Source of the DNA: an uncultured Faecalibacterium sp.
GTDB taxonomy: Bacteria; Bacillota; Clostridia; Oscillospirales; Ruminococcaceae
NCBI GenBank assembly: GCA_934533135.1
Contig: CAKTBG010000009.1
Location: forward strand, 1 to 64,000
DNA length: 64,000 nucleotides
Direction: 5' to 3'
Numbering within the stretch: the stretch's first letter is position 1; each line of letters opens with the position of its first letter. Of the stretch, positions 15,889 through 24,158 are shown piece by piece. A program made the translations under genes and the position numbers. The notes beneath the pieces are model-generated. The model was not told where the DNA came from and did not search any database. It saw only the letters and a list, made by a program, of their open reading frames with translations.

Positions 15889-16669
15889 GTCCGCATTCTG
15901 GCGGCGGTGCTTGGAGCGGGGAGAACAATGGTTGGCTCCACTGCCCCGCAGCCATGCCGAGACCTACCGCCACGAGCTGAAATACCTCATTTCGGAGGCG
16001 GATCAGGCAGAATTGGCGGTGCGGATGGCTCCGGTGTTTCATCTGGACCCCCACGCGCAGCAGGGCGGGTACTTCATCCGCAGCCTGTATTTTGACGATT
16101 GCTGGAACACCGCCTACGAGGAGAAGGAGGCGGGCGTTCTCCTGCGCAAAAAGTACCGCATACGCATTTACAATTGCAGCGACCGCAGCATCAAGCTGGA
16201 ACGCAAGAAGAAATGCGGCAGTTATATCTACAAGGAAGCCGCCCCGCTCACCCGGGCGGAGCTCGAGCAGATCCTGCAAGGGGAGTATGGCTTTCTGCTG
16301 CACAGCTCCCACCGCCTGTGTCAGGAGTTCTACACCGAGTGCATCTGCAAGATGCTCCGCCCCCGGGTGATCGTGGATTACGACCGGGTGCCGTGGATTT
16401 TGGATGCCGGCACGGTGCGCGTGACCTTTGACCGGGATGTCCGGGCGGCTGTGGGCGGCTGGGATCTGTTTGACCCCGCGCTCCCCACCCTGCCGGTGCT
16501 GGAGCCGGGCAAACTGGTGATGGAAGTCAAATTTACCGAGTTCCTGCCGCAGATCGTGCGGCAGCTCCTCCCGCCCCGTGCGCAGGAGCTGACCGCCGTC
16601 TCCAAATATGTGCTGTGCTGCGATAAGACCGCCTATCAGCACGGGTTTGAATACTGGAACGAAACTTGA
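15878..16669 (+). CDS. VTC domain protein
   Basis: The 263-residue protein matches the VTC tunnel-fold domain known from polyphosphate polymerases. Marks are YRHELKYLIS at the first strand, YFIRSLYFDD, KYRIRIYN, IKLERKKK, VIVDYDRVPW and VMEVKFTEFLP, which supply the basic and acidic residues lining the tunnel. It is cytoplasmic with no membrane segment. It overlaps the CotH stop by 11 bases and uses GGAGG from the end of that gene. VTC, DUF4956 and CotH genes often lie together in bacteria. Whether this protein makes polyphosphate or another phospho-compound is not shown by sequence alone. Confidence 0.88.
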   Translation: MKNESAFWRRCLERGEQWLAPLPRSHAETYRHELKYLISEADQAELAVRMAPVFHLDPHAQQGGYFIRSLYFDDCWNTAYEEKEAGVLLRKKYRIRIYNCSDRSIKLERKKKCGSYIYKEAAPLTRAELEQILQGEYGFLLHSSHRLCQEFYTECICKMLRPRVIVDYDRVPWILDAGTVRVTFDRDVRAAVGGWDLFDPALPTLPVLEPGKLVMEVKFTEFLPQIVRQLLPPRAQELTAVSKYVLCCDKTAYQHGFEYWNET

Positions 16670-16691
16670 GGGGAAAGGAATACAATTTGCC

Positions 16692-17357
16692 ATGAGCACA
16701 AAAGACTTTATCAAGAAATCTGTCCTGAACGCCTTTACCCAGTACGATGCGCCCAAGCTGGCCGTGGCACTGCTGGCGGCACTGGCACTGGGGATCCTCA
16801 TCTATCTGGTCTACCGCAAATTCTATACGGGCGTGGTCTACTCCCGCAGCTTTGCGGTCACGCTGGTGGGAATGTGCGTGCTCACCTGCATGGTCACGCT
16901 GGCCATCAGCACCAACGTGGTCATCTCCCTTGGTATGGTGGGTGCATTGTCCATCGTCCGCTTCCGCACCGCTGTCAAGGATCCGCTGGATCTGCTGTAT
17001 CTGTTCTGGTCCATCACCACGGGCATTACGGCGGGTGCCGGGATGTATGCGCTGGGGCTGGTGACGGCGGCGGTCATGATCGTGATGATCTATCTGTTCT
17101 CCCACTGGCAGGACAAAGGCCGGGTGTACATTGCCGTGATCCACTATGTGGGCACCGAGGCCGGAGACAACATCGTCCGGGCACTGGGGCGCATCAAATT
17201 TGCCGTCAAATCCAAGACCATGCGGGGCGAAAACACCGAGATGGCGGTGGAGGTCTTCTGCAAAGACCCCGATGTGGAATTTGCAGACCGGATCCGCGCG
17301 GTGGAGGGCGTGCAGGACGTCACCCTCATCCAGTACAACGGGGAGTATCATGGGTAA
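16692..17357 (+). CDS. DUF4956 membrane protein
   Basis: The 221-residue protein has four hydrophobic segments in residues 15-135. It contains the family signature MVGALSIVRFRTAVKDPLDL between helices 3 and 4, and a cytoplasmic C-terminal domain of about 85 residues. AAAGGA lies before the ATG at 16692. The family has no proven function but usually accompanies VTC and CotH genes, which is the order seen here. It may form a membrane unit with the VTC protein. It overlaps the next gene by eight bases. Confidence 0.88.
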   Translation: MSTKDFIKKSVLNAFTQYDAPKLAVALLAALALGILIYLVYRKFYTGVVYSRSFAVTLVGMCVLTCMVTLAISTNVVISLGMVGALSIVRFRTAVKDPLDLLYLFWSITTGITAGAGMYALGLVTAAVMIVMIYLFSHWQDKGRVYIAVIHYVGTEAGDNIVRALGRIKFAVKSKTMRGENTEMAVEVFCKDPDVEFADRIRAVEGVQDVTLIQYNGEYHG

Positions 17358-18723
17358 GCTTGCACGGCTTCTGGCGGCGGGATCCTGCCTGATGGGGATG
17401 GGCGCAGCTCTGCTGGGAATGGGAACAGCCATGAACACATCAAAGACCAGAACGTACGCGGCGGAGGACAGCGCGTTCCCCAATGCCCAGATCGGCTATG
17501 CCCCGATGATCGACGACCCGGAGGCGGGCGATGCCACGCTCCGGTATCTGGAGCTTCGGTGGCGTGAGGTGGAGCCGGAGGAGGGCGTGTATGCGTGGGA
17601 GGCGATCGAGCAGAAATACGGCCTTGCGGCACTGCGGGAGCAGGGGATCCATCTGGTGCTGCGCTTCGTCTGCGATGTGCCGGGGAAAGAGCCGCATCTG
17701 GATATCCCGGACTGGCTTTATGCACAGACGGGGGATGGCAGCTGGTACGATACGGCGTATGGGAAAGGCTACTCGCCGGACTATGCCAACGAGACGTTCC
17801 GTGCCGCCCATCGCCGTGTGCTCAGTGCGCTGGCGGCGTTTTTGGGCACCGACGGCTTTGTGACCTATGTGGAACTGGGCAGCCTCGGACACTGGGGCGA
17901 GTGGCACATCAAAAGCGGCGAAGGGCTGGTGCCCATGCCGGAGGAGGCGATCCGGGACGAATACGCCGCCGAGTACCGTGCCGCCTTCCCCGCGGCGAAG
18001 CTGTTGATGCGCAGGCCGTTCCGCTTCGCGGCGGAGCAGCACCTCGGCCTGTACAACGATATGACGGGGCATGAAAAAGACACAAAGGAGTGGCTGGGCT
18101 GGATCGAACACGGCGGCTGGTACGGCAGCGATCCCCATGCGCTGGTGCCGATGCCGGCGTTCTGGCAGGATGCCCCGGTGGGCGGCGAGTTTACCAGCAG
18201 CCTTTCCATGCAGGATCTGCTGGTGAAAAATCTTCCCCGCACGTTGGATCTGCTGGAAGCGTCGCACATGAGCTTCCTTGGCCCCAAGACGGCGCAGGCA
18301 GCCTGCGCGAAGGGATACGATGCCGTGCTGCGGCGGCTGGGCTATCGGCTCCGGGTGACGGAATTGAAGCTGACCCCCTGCGCGGGCGGTGTTTCCGCAG
18401 CCCTGACCGTGGCCAACGAGGGGGCGGCACCGTTCTACTGGGATTGGGCCGTGAACCTTTATGAAGAGGATGCGGCGGGAAACACCCTGTACACGGTGCC
18501 CCTGCCGCTGTCTCTGCCGGAGCTGATGCCGGGAGAGACCCAGACCGTATCGGTCGTATTGGAAGGGGCGGAGATCCGGCAGCTGTGCGGTGGGTGGAAG
18601 AAGAGCCTGTCCCGCAGCCAGACACACCTGACCATTGGGATCGTGGATCCCATGACCGGCCGCGATGCGGTGCGGTTTGCCATGAAGGGAAAACAGAAAA
18701 ACGGCAGGATGGTCTTGCTGTAG
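17350..18723 (+). CDS. DUF4832-type exported TIM-barrel protein
   Basis: The 457-residue protein has an N-terminal signal segment (residues 1-28) and a glycosidase-like barrel: RWREVEPEEGVYAWE, VLRFVCDVPGK, and ELGSLGHWGEWH with candidate acidic residues. A C-terminal Ig-like domain of the DUF4832 kind follows residue 330. It overlaps DUF4956 and ends the operon. Classic Pel systems need a glycoside hydrolase (the PelA hydrolase half), which is absent from the deacetylase gene here. This protein could fill that role, but catalytic residues are not confirmed. Confidence 0.7.
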   Translation: MGKLARLLAAGSCLMGMGAALLGMGTAMNTSKTRTYAAEDSAFPNAQIGYAPMIDDPEAGDATLRYLELRWREVEPEEGVYAWEAIEQKYGLAALREQGIHLVLRFVCDVPGKEPHLDIPDWLYAQTGDGSWYDTAYGKGYSPDYANETFRAAHRRVLSALAAFLGTDGFVTYVELGSLGHWGEWHIKSGEGLVPMPEEAIRDEYAAEYRAAFPAAKLLMRRPFRFAAEQHLGLYNDMTGHEKDTKEWLGWIEHGGWYGSDPHALVPMPAFWQDAPVGGEFTSSLSMQDLLVKNLPRTLDLLEASHMSFLGPKTAQAACAKGYDAVLRRLGYRLRVTELKLTPCAGGVSAALTVANEGAAPFYWDWAVNLYEEDAAGNTLYTVPLPLSLPELMPGETQTVSVVLEGAEIRQLCGGWKKSLSRSQTHLTIGIVDPMTGRDAVRFAMKGKQKNGRMVLL

Positions 18724-18796
18724 GCGGCTGGGTGCGCAAAGCCGCCCGGGATCCTGCGCGCAAGCCGGAGGGCGGATCCGGCGTGTGCCAAAAATA

Positions 18797-18825
18797 TTGA
18801 CAAACCCTCGGCAAACCGCTAAACT
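18797..18825 (+). promoter_or_regulatory. gltX promoter
   Basis: TTGACA at 18797-18802 and TAAACT at 18820-18825 are 17 bases apart. The gltX ATG is 64 bases downstream, preceded by AAAGGAG. Confidence 0.75.
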
Positions 18826-18888
18826 AAACATAGCTATCCGCAATTTTTTGCTTACAATGATAGAAGAGATTCAAAGGAGCGTTTTGAT

Positions 18889-20358
18889 ATGCCGAGCAAC
18901 AAGATCCGAACCCGTTTTGCGCCGTCGCCCACGGGCTATATGCACGTTGGCAACCTGCGCACGGCTCTGTACACCTACCTGATGGCCAAGCACGAGGACG
19001 GCACCTTCATCCTCCGCATCGAGGACACCGATCAGGGCCGCTATGTGGAGGGGGCCGTGGACGTCATCTACAACACCCTGCGGGAGACCGGCCTGCTCTG
19101 GGATGAAGGCCCGGACATCGGCGGCCCGGTGGGACCCTATGTGCAGAGCGAGCGGATGGGGATGTTCAAGCAGTATGCCGAGCAGCTGGTGGCAGAGGGC
19201 AAGGCTTACTACTGCTTCTGCACCGAGGAGCGTCTGGAAGCCCTGCACGCCGAGCAGCGTGCCAACGGCGAGATGACCCACTACGACGGCTGCTGCCGCG
19301 ACCTGCCCGAAGAGGAGGTCAAAAAGCGTCTGGCCGCCGGCGAACCCTATGTCATCCGCCAGAAGATCCCCCGCGAGGGCGTGACCGGCTTTGACGATGT
19401 GGTGTACGGCCACATCGAGGTCAACAACAGCGAGATGGACGACCAGATCCTCATCAAGACCGACGGGATGCCCACCTACAACTTCGCCAATGTCGTGGAC
19501 GACCACCTGATGGGCATTACCCACGTCATCCGCGGCAGCGAGTATCTGTCCTCCACCCCGAAGTACAACCTGCTGTATCAGGCCTTTGGCTGGGAGATCC
19601 CCACCTACATCCACTGCCCGCCGGTCATGAAGGACGCCCAGAACAAGCTGTCCAAGCGCAACGGCGACGCAAGCTATCAGGATCTGGTGGCAAAAGGCTT
19701 CCTGACCGAGGCGGTCCTGAACTATATCTGCCTGCTGGGTTGGAGCCCCAAGGGGGAATACGCCGAGCAGGAGATCTTCTCCCTCGCGGAGCTGGTCAAG
19801 ATCTGGGAGCCGTCCGGCATCTCCAAATCTCCGGCCATCTTCGACCCGCTCAAGCTCCGTGCCATCAACGCCGAGTATATCCGCCGCCTGTCGCCCGAGG
19901 AATTCCTCCGGAAGGCCGAGCCGTGGATCGATCAGGCCGTACACACCCCCATCGACAAAAAGCTGCTCTGCGCCAACCTGCAGCCCCGCTGCGAGGTGCT
20001 GGGCGAGATCCCCGCACAGCTGGACTTCTTTGACGCGATGCCGGAGTACGACGTGAGCCTCTATGCCAACAAAAAGCAGAAGACCACGCCTGAGACGGCG
20101 AAAGAGGCTCTGGAGGCTCTGCTGCCGGTCCTGAGCGACGAGGCTCTGGATTTCGGCGACCGTGACACCGTGTTCGACGCCTGCAAAGCCAAGGCAGAAG
20201 AGCTGGGCAAAAAGAACGGCTGGCTGCTCTACCCGCTGGGCATTGCCCTCTCCGGCAAGCAGCGCACTCCCGGCGGCGGCACCGATCTGGCCTGCATGAT
20301 GGGGCGCGAAAAGACCCTCGCCCGCGTCAAGGCCGCCATGGAGAAGCTGAACGGCTGA
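18889..20358 (+). CDS. gltX: Glutamate--tRNA ligase
   Basis: This 489-residue class I synthetase joins glutamate to tRNA-Glu. It has FAPSPTGYMHVGN, holding the HIGH-type motif at residues 19-22, and KLSKR at 253-257 as the KMSKS loop. The length is typical of bacterial GltX. AAAGGAG precedes the ATG and a promoter lies 64 bases upstream. In this lineage GltX may also charge tRNA-Gln for the amidotransferase route, which is a family-level expectation. Confidence 0.95.
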   Translation: MPSNKIRTRFAPSPTGYMHVGNLRTALYTYLMAKHEDGTFILRIEDTDQGRYVEGAVDVIYNTLRETGLLWDEGPDIGGPVGPYVQSERMGMFKQYAEQLVAEGKAYYCFCTEERLEALHAEQRANGEMTHYDGCCRDLPEEEVKKRLAAGEPYVIRQKIPREGVTGFDDVVYGHIEVNNSEMDDQILIKTDGMPTYNFANVVDDHLMGITHVIRGSEYLSSTPKYNLLYQAFGWEIPTYIHCPPVMKDAQNKLSKRNGDASYQDLVAKGFLTEAVLNYICLLGWSPKGEYAEQEIFSLAELVKIWEPSGISKSPAIFDPLKLRAINAEYIRRLSPEEFLRKAEPWIDQAVHTPIDKKLLCANLQPRCEVLGEIPAQLDFFDAMPEYDVSLYANKKQKTTPETAKEALEALLPVLSDEALDFGDRDTVFDACKAKAEELGKKNGWLLYPLGIALSGKQRTPGGGTDLACMMGREKTLARVKAAMEKLNG

Positions 20359-20486
20359 AAACTGCCCGAGAAAATTCGGGTTTCGGGTGCAATTTTGACG
20401 CTTCTGCCGATGCACCCAAAAAACGCCCTGCGCCTGCGCTAGAGTATATGCAAAAGGCGCGGGAAACAGAACCAAAAACGCAAAAG

Positions 20487-20513
20487 ATCCCCGCCGGAAA
20501 GCGGGGATTTTTT
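20487..20513 (+). terminator. gltX terminator
   Basis: ATCCCCGC at 20487-20494 pairs with GCGGGGAT at 20501-20508 around a six-base loop, followed by T6. It lies 129 bases past gltX and ends one base before the first possible start of the next gene. Confidence 0.85.
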
Positions 20514-20514
20514 C

Positions 20515-22803
20515 ATGCTGGGATCGTCGAAACTGGATCTGTGCCGTGGGGGGATCCCCCATCCGATGGCGGCGGCGTTGAACAGCCGGGCGGCCGTCCG
20601 GCCGCTGCTGCGCCGGGGCAGCGCACTGGCGGTGGGGTTTGCAGGCGGCTGGGCTGTCCTGTGCGGTACCCTGCTCCCGTTCGGGCTGGGGCTGACGCTG
20701 GGCTTGGCCGAGGACTGCTTTGCCTCCTGCGCGGCCGGTGCGGTGCTGGGGATCCTGCTCCACAGCTTCGGGGAGCTTTCGCTCCGCAGCATCTGCCTGC
20801 TCTGCGCGGTGGGAGCGGCGGTGGCCGCGCGGTGGTGCTGGCCGAAACGGACGCTTCCGGCGTTTGCGGCCGGCTGCGGAACGCTGGCACTGGGCGGGCT
20901 GTGTTTTTCCGGGGCGGGCGGCGTGGAACTCGCCCTCTTCTGCGGGGCAGACGCGCTGCTGGCCGGAGCCATGGGGGTGGGGCTGCGCCGCTTCCCGCCG
21001 GAGAAGCCGGGGTTTGGGTCGCTGCTGGTCTGCGCGTCCTGTGCTGCGGCACTGGGCGGCGTTTCGCTGGGGGTGTTTTCGCCCGGGGTGGCCGTCTGCG
21101 CTGCTGCGGAGCTGGTTCTCTGCTGCCGCGGACAAGGCCGGGAGGCACTGGCATTTGCCGCGGTGACGGGGGCGGCTCTGGCCGGGGCAGACTCCGCGTT
21201 GGCGTTTGCTGCCGTCGGTCTTTCCTGCGGAACAGCGGCCGCCGCCGTCCTGACGCCGGGCCGCCGGGTCGAGAGCATGGCGGCGTATGCAGGCGGGTGC
21301 CTGACAGGGGTGTTCTGCGTGCAGCCCATCGGGGCGGCATTCGGGGCACTGCTCAGCACCGGGCTGGGGATCCTGATCGTGGTCTGGATGCCGGGCGGCT
21401 GGCTGGCTCCGGCCGCTGTGGAGGATGCGGCGGAGGCGCAGGAGCAGCGGCCGCAGCTCTCGGCGGCGGCGACCCGGCTGGAAGCTGTGGCCGAAAGCCT
21501 GTCCTCTCTGGCCGAGACGGTCAACGATGTGTACGACGCATTGCCCCGGAAATGGGAGGATTTCCGCTGGGTCATCGACAACACCCACGACACCCTCTGC
21601 TTCAACTGCGGGCGGAAGGACGTCTGCTGGAAGCAGGAATACGAGACGCTCCGCGCCGGGCTGGATGCCCTGCGGCCGCAGCTGGAGCAGCAGGGGCATC
21701 TGAACCCCGCCGATCTGCCCGGCACCCTCTCCCGGTGCATCCACCCGGCGGCTCTCTGCGCGGCGGTCAACCGGTCGTTTGCCCTGTATCGGAGCCGGAA
21801 AGCCGCGCACATCCATGCCGAGGCCATGCGCGCCGCGCTGACCGAACAATACAGCGCGGTGGCCGATGCGCTGGGCGTGCTCAGCGAGCAGCTGGGGCGG
21901 CCGGGAAACCCGGAACCCTACAAATCCGACCGGGTGGCGGCGTTGTTTGCCGGGTTGGGATCGCCGCCGCTGGAATGTGCAGTGACGCTGGACGATCTGG
22001 GGCGGACGAAGGCGGCAGTCACCCTGCCGCGCACCCGGTTCTCGGCGGCGGAGCTGGCGGCACTGGCGCAAGAGGTCGGGCAGATCTGCCGCCGTACCTT
22101 GGAGACGCCGCAGGTGCTCTCCTGCCGGGGGATGACGACCCTGCTCTTCTGCGAAAAGCCCGCGCTGCGGGTCGTGTTCGGCACGGCAGGTGCGGCGGCG
22201 CGGGGGAGCATTTCGGGCGATGCGGTCCAGCAGTTCTGCAGCCCGGCGGCGGCGCAGATGATCCTCTGCGATGGGATGGGCACCGGCCGGCCTGCGGCCG
22301 TGGACGGCAACCTCGCGGCGGAACTGACCGCCCGGCTGCTGAAGGCCGGATTTACGGCAGAGCTGGCGGCGCGGCTGGTCAACGTGGCACTGGCACTCAA
22401 GAGCGATGAGGAGAGCGGTGCGACGCTGGATCTCATCAGCGTGGATCTCTACACCGGCACGGCGCGGTTGTTCAAGGCGGGTGCGGCACCGGGATTCCTT
22501 GTCCGCGGAGGGCGGGCGCGGGCCGTGGGAGACGTCAGCCTGCCGATGGGGATCCTCGGCGGGGTCACCGGCCAGAGCCGGATGGTGCATCTGGCGGCGG
22601 GGGATTACGCGGTGCTGGTGTCGGACGGCCTTCTGGTGGACGGCACCGGCTGGGTGATGCAGCAATTGGAGCTGAGCGCAGCCGCGAACGACCCGCCCGA
22701 CAAGCTGGCCAAAACGCTGGTCGAAGCAGCCCGCGTCCGCGCCGAACAGACCGGCCGCCCCGACGACATCACCGCCGCCGTCCTTCGCTTGGAAAACAGT
22801 TGA
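20515..22803 (+). CDS. spoIIE: SpoIIE-like membrane PP2C phosphatase
   Basis: The 762-residue protein has a hydrophobic N-terminal half with about ten membrane segments (residues 35-305), a linker with a Cys-rich region (CFNCGRKDVCWKQ), and a C-terminal PP2C phosphatase domain. The domain has LCDGMGTG, LVSDGLLV and GRPDDITAAVLRL, which contain the metal-binding aspartates. SpoIIE dephosphorylates the anti-sigma-factor antagonist SpoIIAA during sporulation. The ATG at 20515 lies right after the gltX terminator and has no good ribosome site; the ATG at 20566, preceded by a GGGGGGA run, may be the true start. No other sporulation operon genes are nearby. Confidence 0.85.
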   Translation: MLGSSKLDLCRGGIPHPMAAALNSRAAVRPLLRRGSALAVGFAGGWAVLCGTLLPFGLGLTLGLAEDCFASCAAGAVLGILLHSFGELSLRSICLLCAVGAAVAARWCWPKRTLPAFAAGCGTLALGGLCFSGAGGVELALFCGADALLAGAMGVGLRRFPPEKPGFGSLLVCASCAAALGGVSLGVFSPGVAVCAAAELVLCCRGQGREALAFAAVTGAALAGADSALAFAAVGLSCGTAAAAVLTPGRRVESMAAYAGGCLTGVFCVQPIGAAFGALLSTGLGILIVVWMPGGWLAPAAVEDAAEAQEQRPQLSAAATRLEAVAESLSSLAETVNDVYDALPRKWEDFRWVIDNTHDTLCFNCGRKDVCWKQEYETLRAGLDALRPQLEQQGHLNPADLPGTLSRCIHPAALCAAVNRSFALYRSRKAAHIHAEAMRAALTEQYSAVADALGVLSEQLGRPGNPEPYKSDRVAALFAGLGSPPLECAVTLDDLGRTKAAVTLPRTRFSAAELAALAQEVGQICRRTLETPQVLSCRGMTTLLFCEKPALRVVFGTAGAAARGSISGDAVQQFCSPAAAQMILCDGMGTGRPAAVDGNLAAELTARLLKAGFTAELAARLVNVALALKSDEESGATLDLISVDLYTGTARLFKAGAAPGFLVRGGRARAVGDVSLPMGILGGVTGQSRMVHLAAGDYAVLVSDGLLVDGTGWVMQQLELSAAANDPPDKLAKTLVEAARVRAEQTGRPDDITAAVLRLENS

Positions 22804-22893
22804 AATGTTCATATCCAATGGCTATAATAAAGCCTGACGATCGGCAGCAAGGCCGGTCAACGTTTTAAGTTTTGCGCTGAGACTTTACCGGCT

Positions 22894-22946
22894 TGCCAAT
22901 GGCTCTCCCTTTGGGAGAGCTGGCGAGCGGAGCGAGACTGAGAGGG
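22894..22946 (+). repeat. Dispersed structured repeat, copy A
   Basis: The element runs from TGCCAATGGCTCTCCCTTTG through a CTCTCCC/GGGAGAG hairpin to TGGCGAGCGGAGCGAGACTG and then AGAGGG. Its right end at 22921-22946 matches 24 of 26 bases of copy B at 29347-29372, and the left ends also match. It sits just before the pectinesterase gene. Confidence 0.75.
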
Positions 22947-22961
22947 TTACTGAGAGGGCTT

Positions 22962-23903
22962 ATGATTCTTCACGTTGCACGAGACGGCAGCGGCGACTTT
23001 ACCACCATCACCGAGGCGGTGAACGCCGTGCCCTATGAGATCGAAGCAGAAATTGAGATCGCGCCGGGGGTCTACCGGGAAAAGCTGGTCTGCGAAAAGC
23101 GGCAGATCACCCTGCGGGGAGCCGGGGCAGAGAAAACCAAGCTCGTCTGGGGCGACGGCGGCAAGCTGCCCCACCCGGACGGACGGCCGATCCACACCTT
23201 CCGCAGCTACACCGCGTTTTTCAGCGGCGAAAGGCTGACCGTGGAAGACCTGACCATCGAGAACGATGCCGGGCCGGGCAGCGCGGTGGGGCAGGCGGTG
23301 GCGGCCTATGTGGACAGTGTACAGGCCGTGTTCCGGAATGTGACCCTGCTGGGCAATCAGGATACACTGTTCTGCGCACCGCTCCCCGAAAAGGAGCGGG
23401 AGAAGGACGGCTTCCTCGGCCCCCGGTGCTATGCCCCCCGCCGCCCCTCGGCGCAGTACTATCAGGGCTGCACCATTGCGGGCGACATCGACTTCATCTT
23501 CGGCGGGGCCGATGCGCTGTTTGAGCAGTGCGTCCTCCGCACGGTCAACAACCACATCCCCCACAGCTATGTCACAGCACCTTCCGGCCATGCCGAGGGG
23601 CTGGGCTTCGTGTTCTGGGACTGCGATTTCGTCTCGGACTGCCCGGCGGGTACGGTCTATCTGAGCCGTCCGTGGCGGCCGGAAGGCAAGACCGCGGTGC
23701 TGGACTGTCGGCTGGGGGCGCACATTGCACCCGAAGGCTTTTCGCCGTGGAACGACCGGACGGATACAAACCTTGCCTGCTTTGCCGAAGCGGGCAGCAC
23801 CGGCGCGGGGGCAGCTGAGCGGCCGGACTGGGTGAAAAAGCCCTCGGCCGCCGAAGCCGCCGACCTGCTCAAGCGGGCGCGGAAACGCTGCCGCCCCGTC
23901 TGA
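22962..23903 (+). CDS. Pectinesterase family protein
   Basis: The 313-residue protein is a right-handed beta-helix esterase of carbohydrate-esterase family 8. The marks are QAVAAYVDSVQAVFRN, GNQDTLF, GDIDFIFGGADALFEQC with the catalytic Asp, and YLSRPWRP with the conserved Arg. It removes methyl esters from pectin. There is no signal peptide, which suggests action on imported oligosaccharides in the cytoplasm. I chose the ATG at 22962 because the protein then begins ILHVARDGSGDFTTI as in the family. The dispersed repeat just upstream ends in GAGAGGG, and a second TGAGAGGG lies seven bases before the start and may be the ribosome site. Confidence 0.88.
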   Translation: MILHVARDGSGDFTTITEAVNAVPYEIEAEIEIAPGVYREKLVCEKRQITLRGAGAEKTKLVWGDGGKLPHPDGRPIHTFRSYTAFFSGERLTVEDLTIENDAGPGSAVGQAVAAYVDSVQAVFRNVTLLGNQDTLFCAPLPEKEREKDGFLGPRCYAPRRPSAQYYQGCTIAGDIDFIFGGADALFEQCVLRTVNNHIPHSYVTAPSGHAEGLGFVFWDCDFVSDCPAGTVYLSRPWRPEGKTAVLDCRLGAHIAPEGFSPWNDRTDTNLACFAEAGSTGAGAAERPDWVKKPSAAEAADLLKRARKRCRPV

Positions 23904-23933
23904 TGCGCCGCAGGAAAACGAGGAACGAGACGG

Positions 23934-24158
23934 ATGAAAAAACTTCCTGATTTTGTCAAATGGCTCATCATCGCGGGGGTGCTGGCGGCGATGGCAGCCA
24001 TGATGTTTGCGGTCAACGACCGGGCATCGAGAGTGAAAATGCCGGAACCGGACAACAGCTTCGGCATCTACCACAGCGCAGGCTCCAAAACAGAAACAGA
24101 CAGCAAAAAAGGCCGCGAATGCGGCCTTTTTTGCTGTCTTATTGCGCGTCGGTCATGA
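23934..24158 (+). CDS. Small membrane protein, unknown
   Basis: This 74-residue frame begins MKKLPDFVKWLIIAGVLAAM, a basic start followed by one membrane helix, and is preceded by GAGGA. The first 50 residues look real. The last 20 are read through the terminator hairpin at 24099-24138, which is unusual and yields a Cys-rich tail. The gene may have lost its proper stop, or only the upstream part is functional. I do not recognise a family. Confidence 0.4.
   Translation: MKKLPDFVKWLIIAGVLAAMAAMMFAVNDRASRVKMPEPDNSFGIYHSAGSKTETDSKKGRECGLFCCLIARRS
24099..24138. terminator. Bidirectional terminator
   Basis: GACAGCAAAAAAGGCCGC at 24099-24116 pairs with GCGGCCTTTTTTGCTGTC at 24121-24138 around GAAT, an 18-bp perfect stem. 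It serves the plus-strand unit on the left and the histidine kinase gene on the right. Confidence 0.9.

Noticed and set aside
18871..22818. A 1315-codon open frame on the minus strand
   Set aside because: It lies antisense to gltX and spoIIE, both with clear motifs. The translation is low-complexity and rich in Arg, Gln and His, typical of the reverse strand of GC-rich genes.
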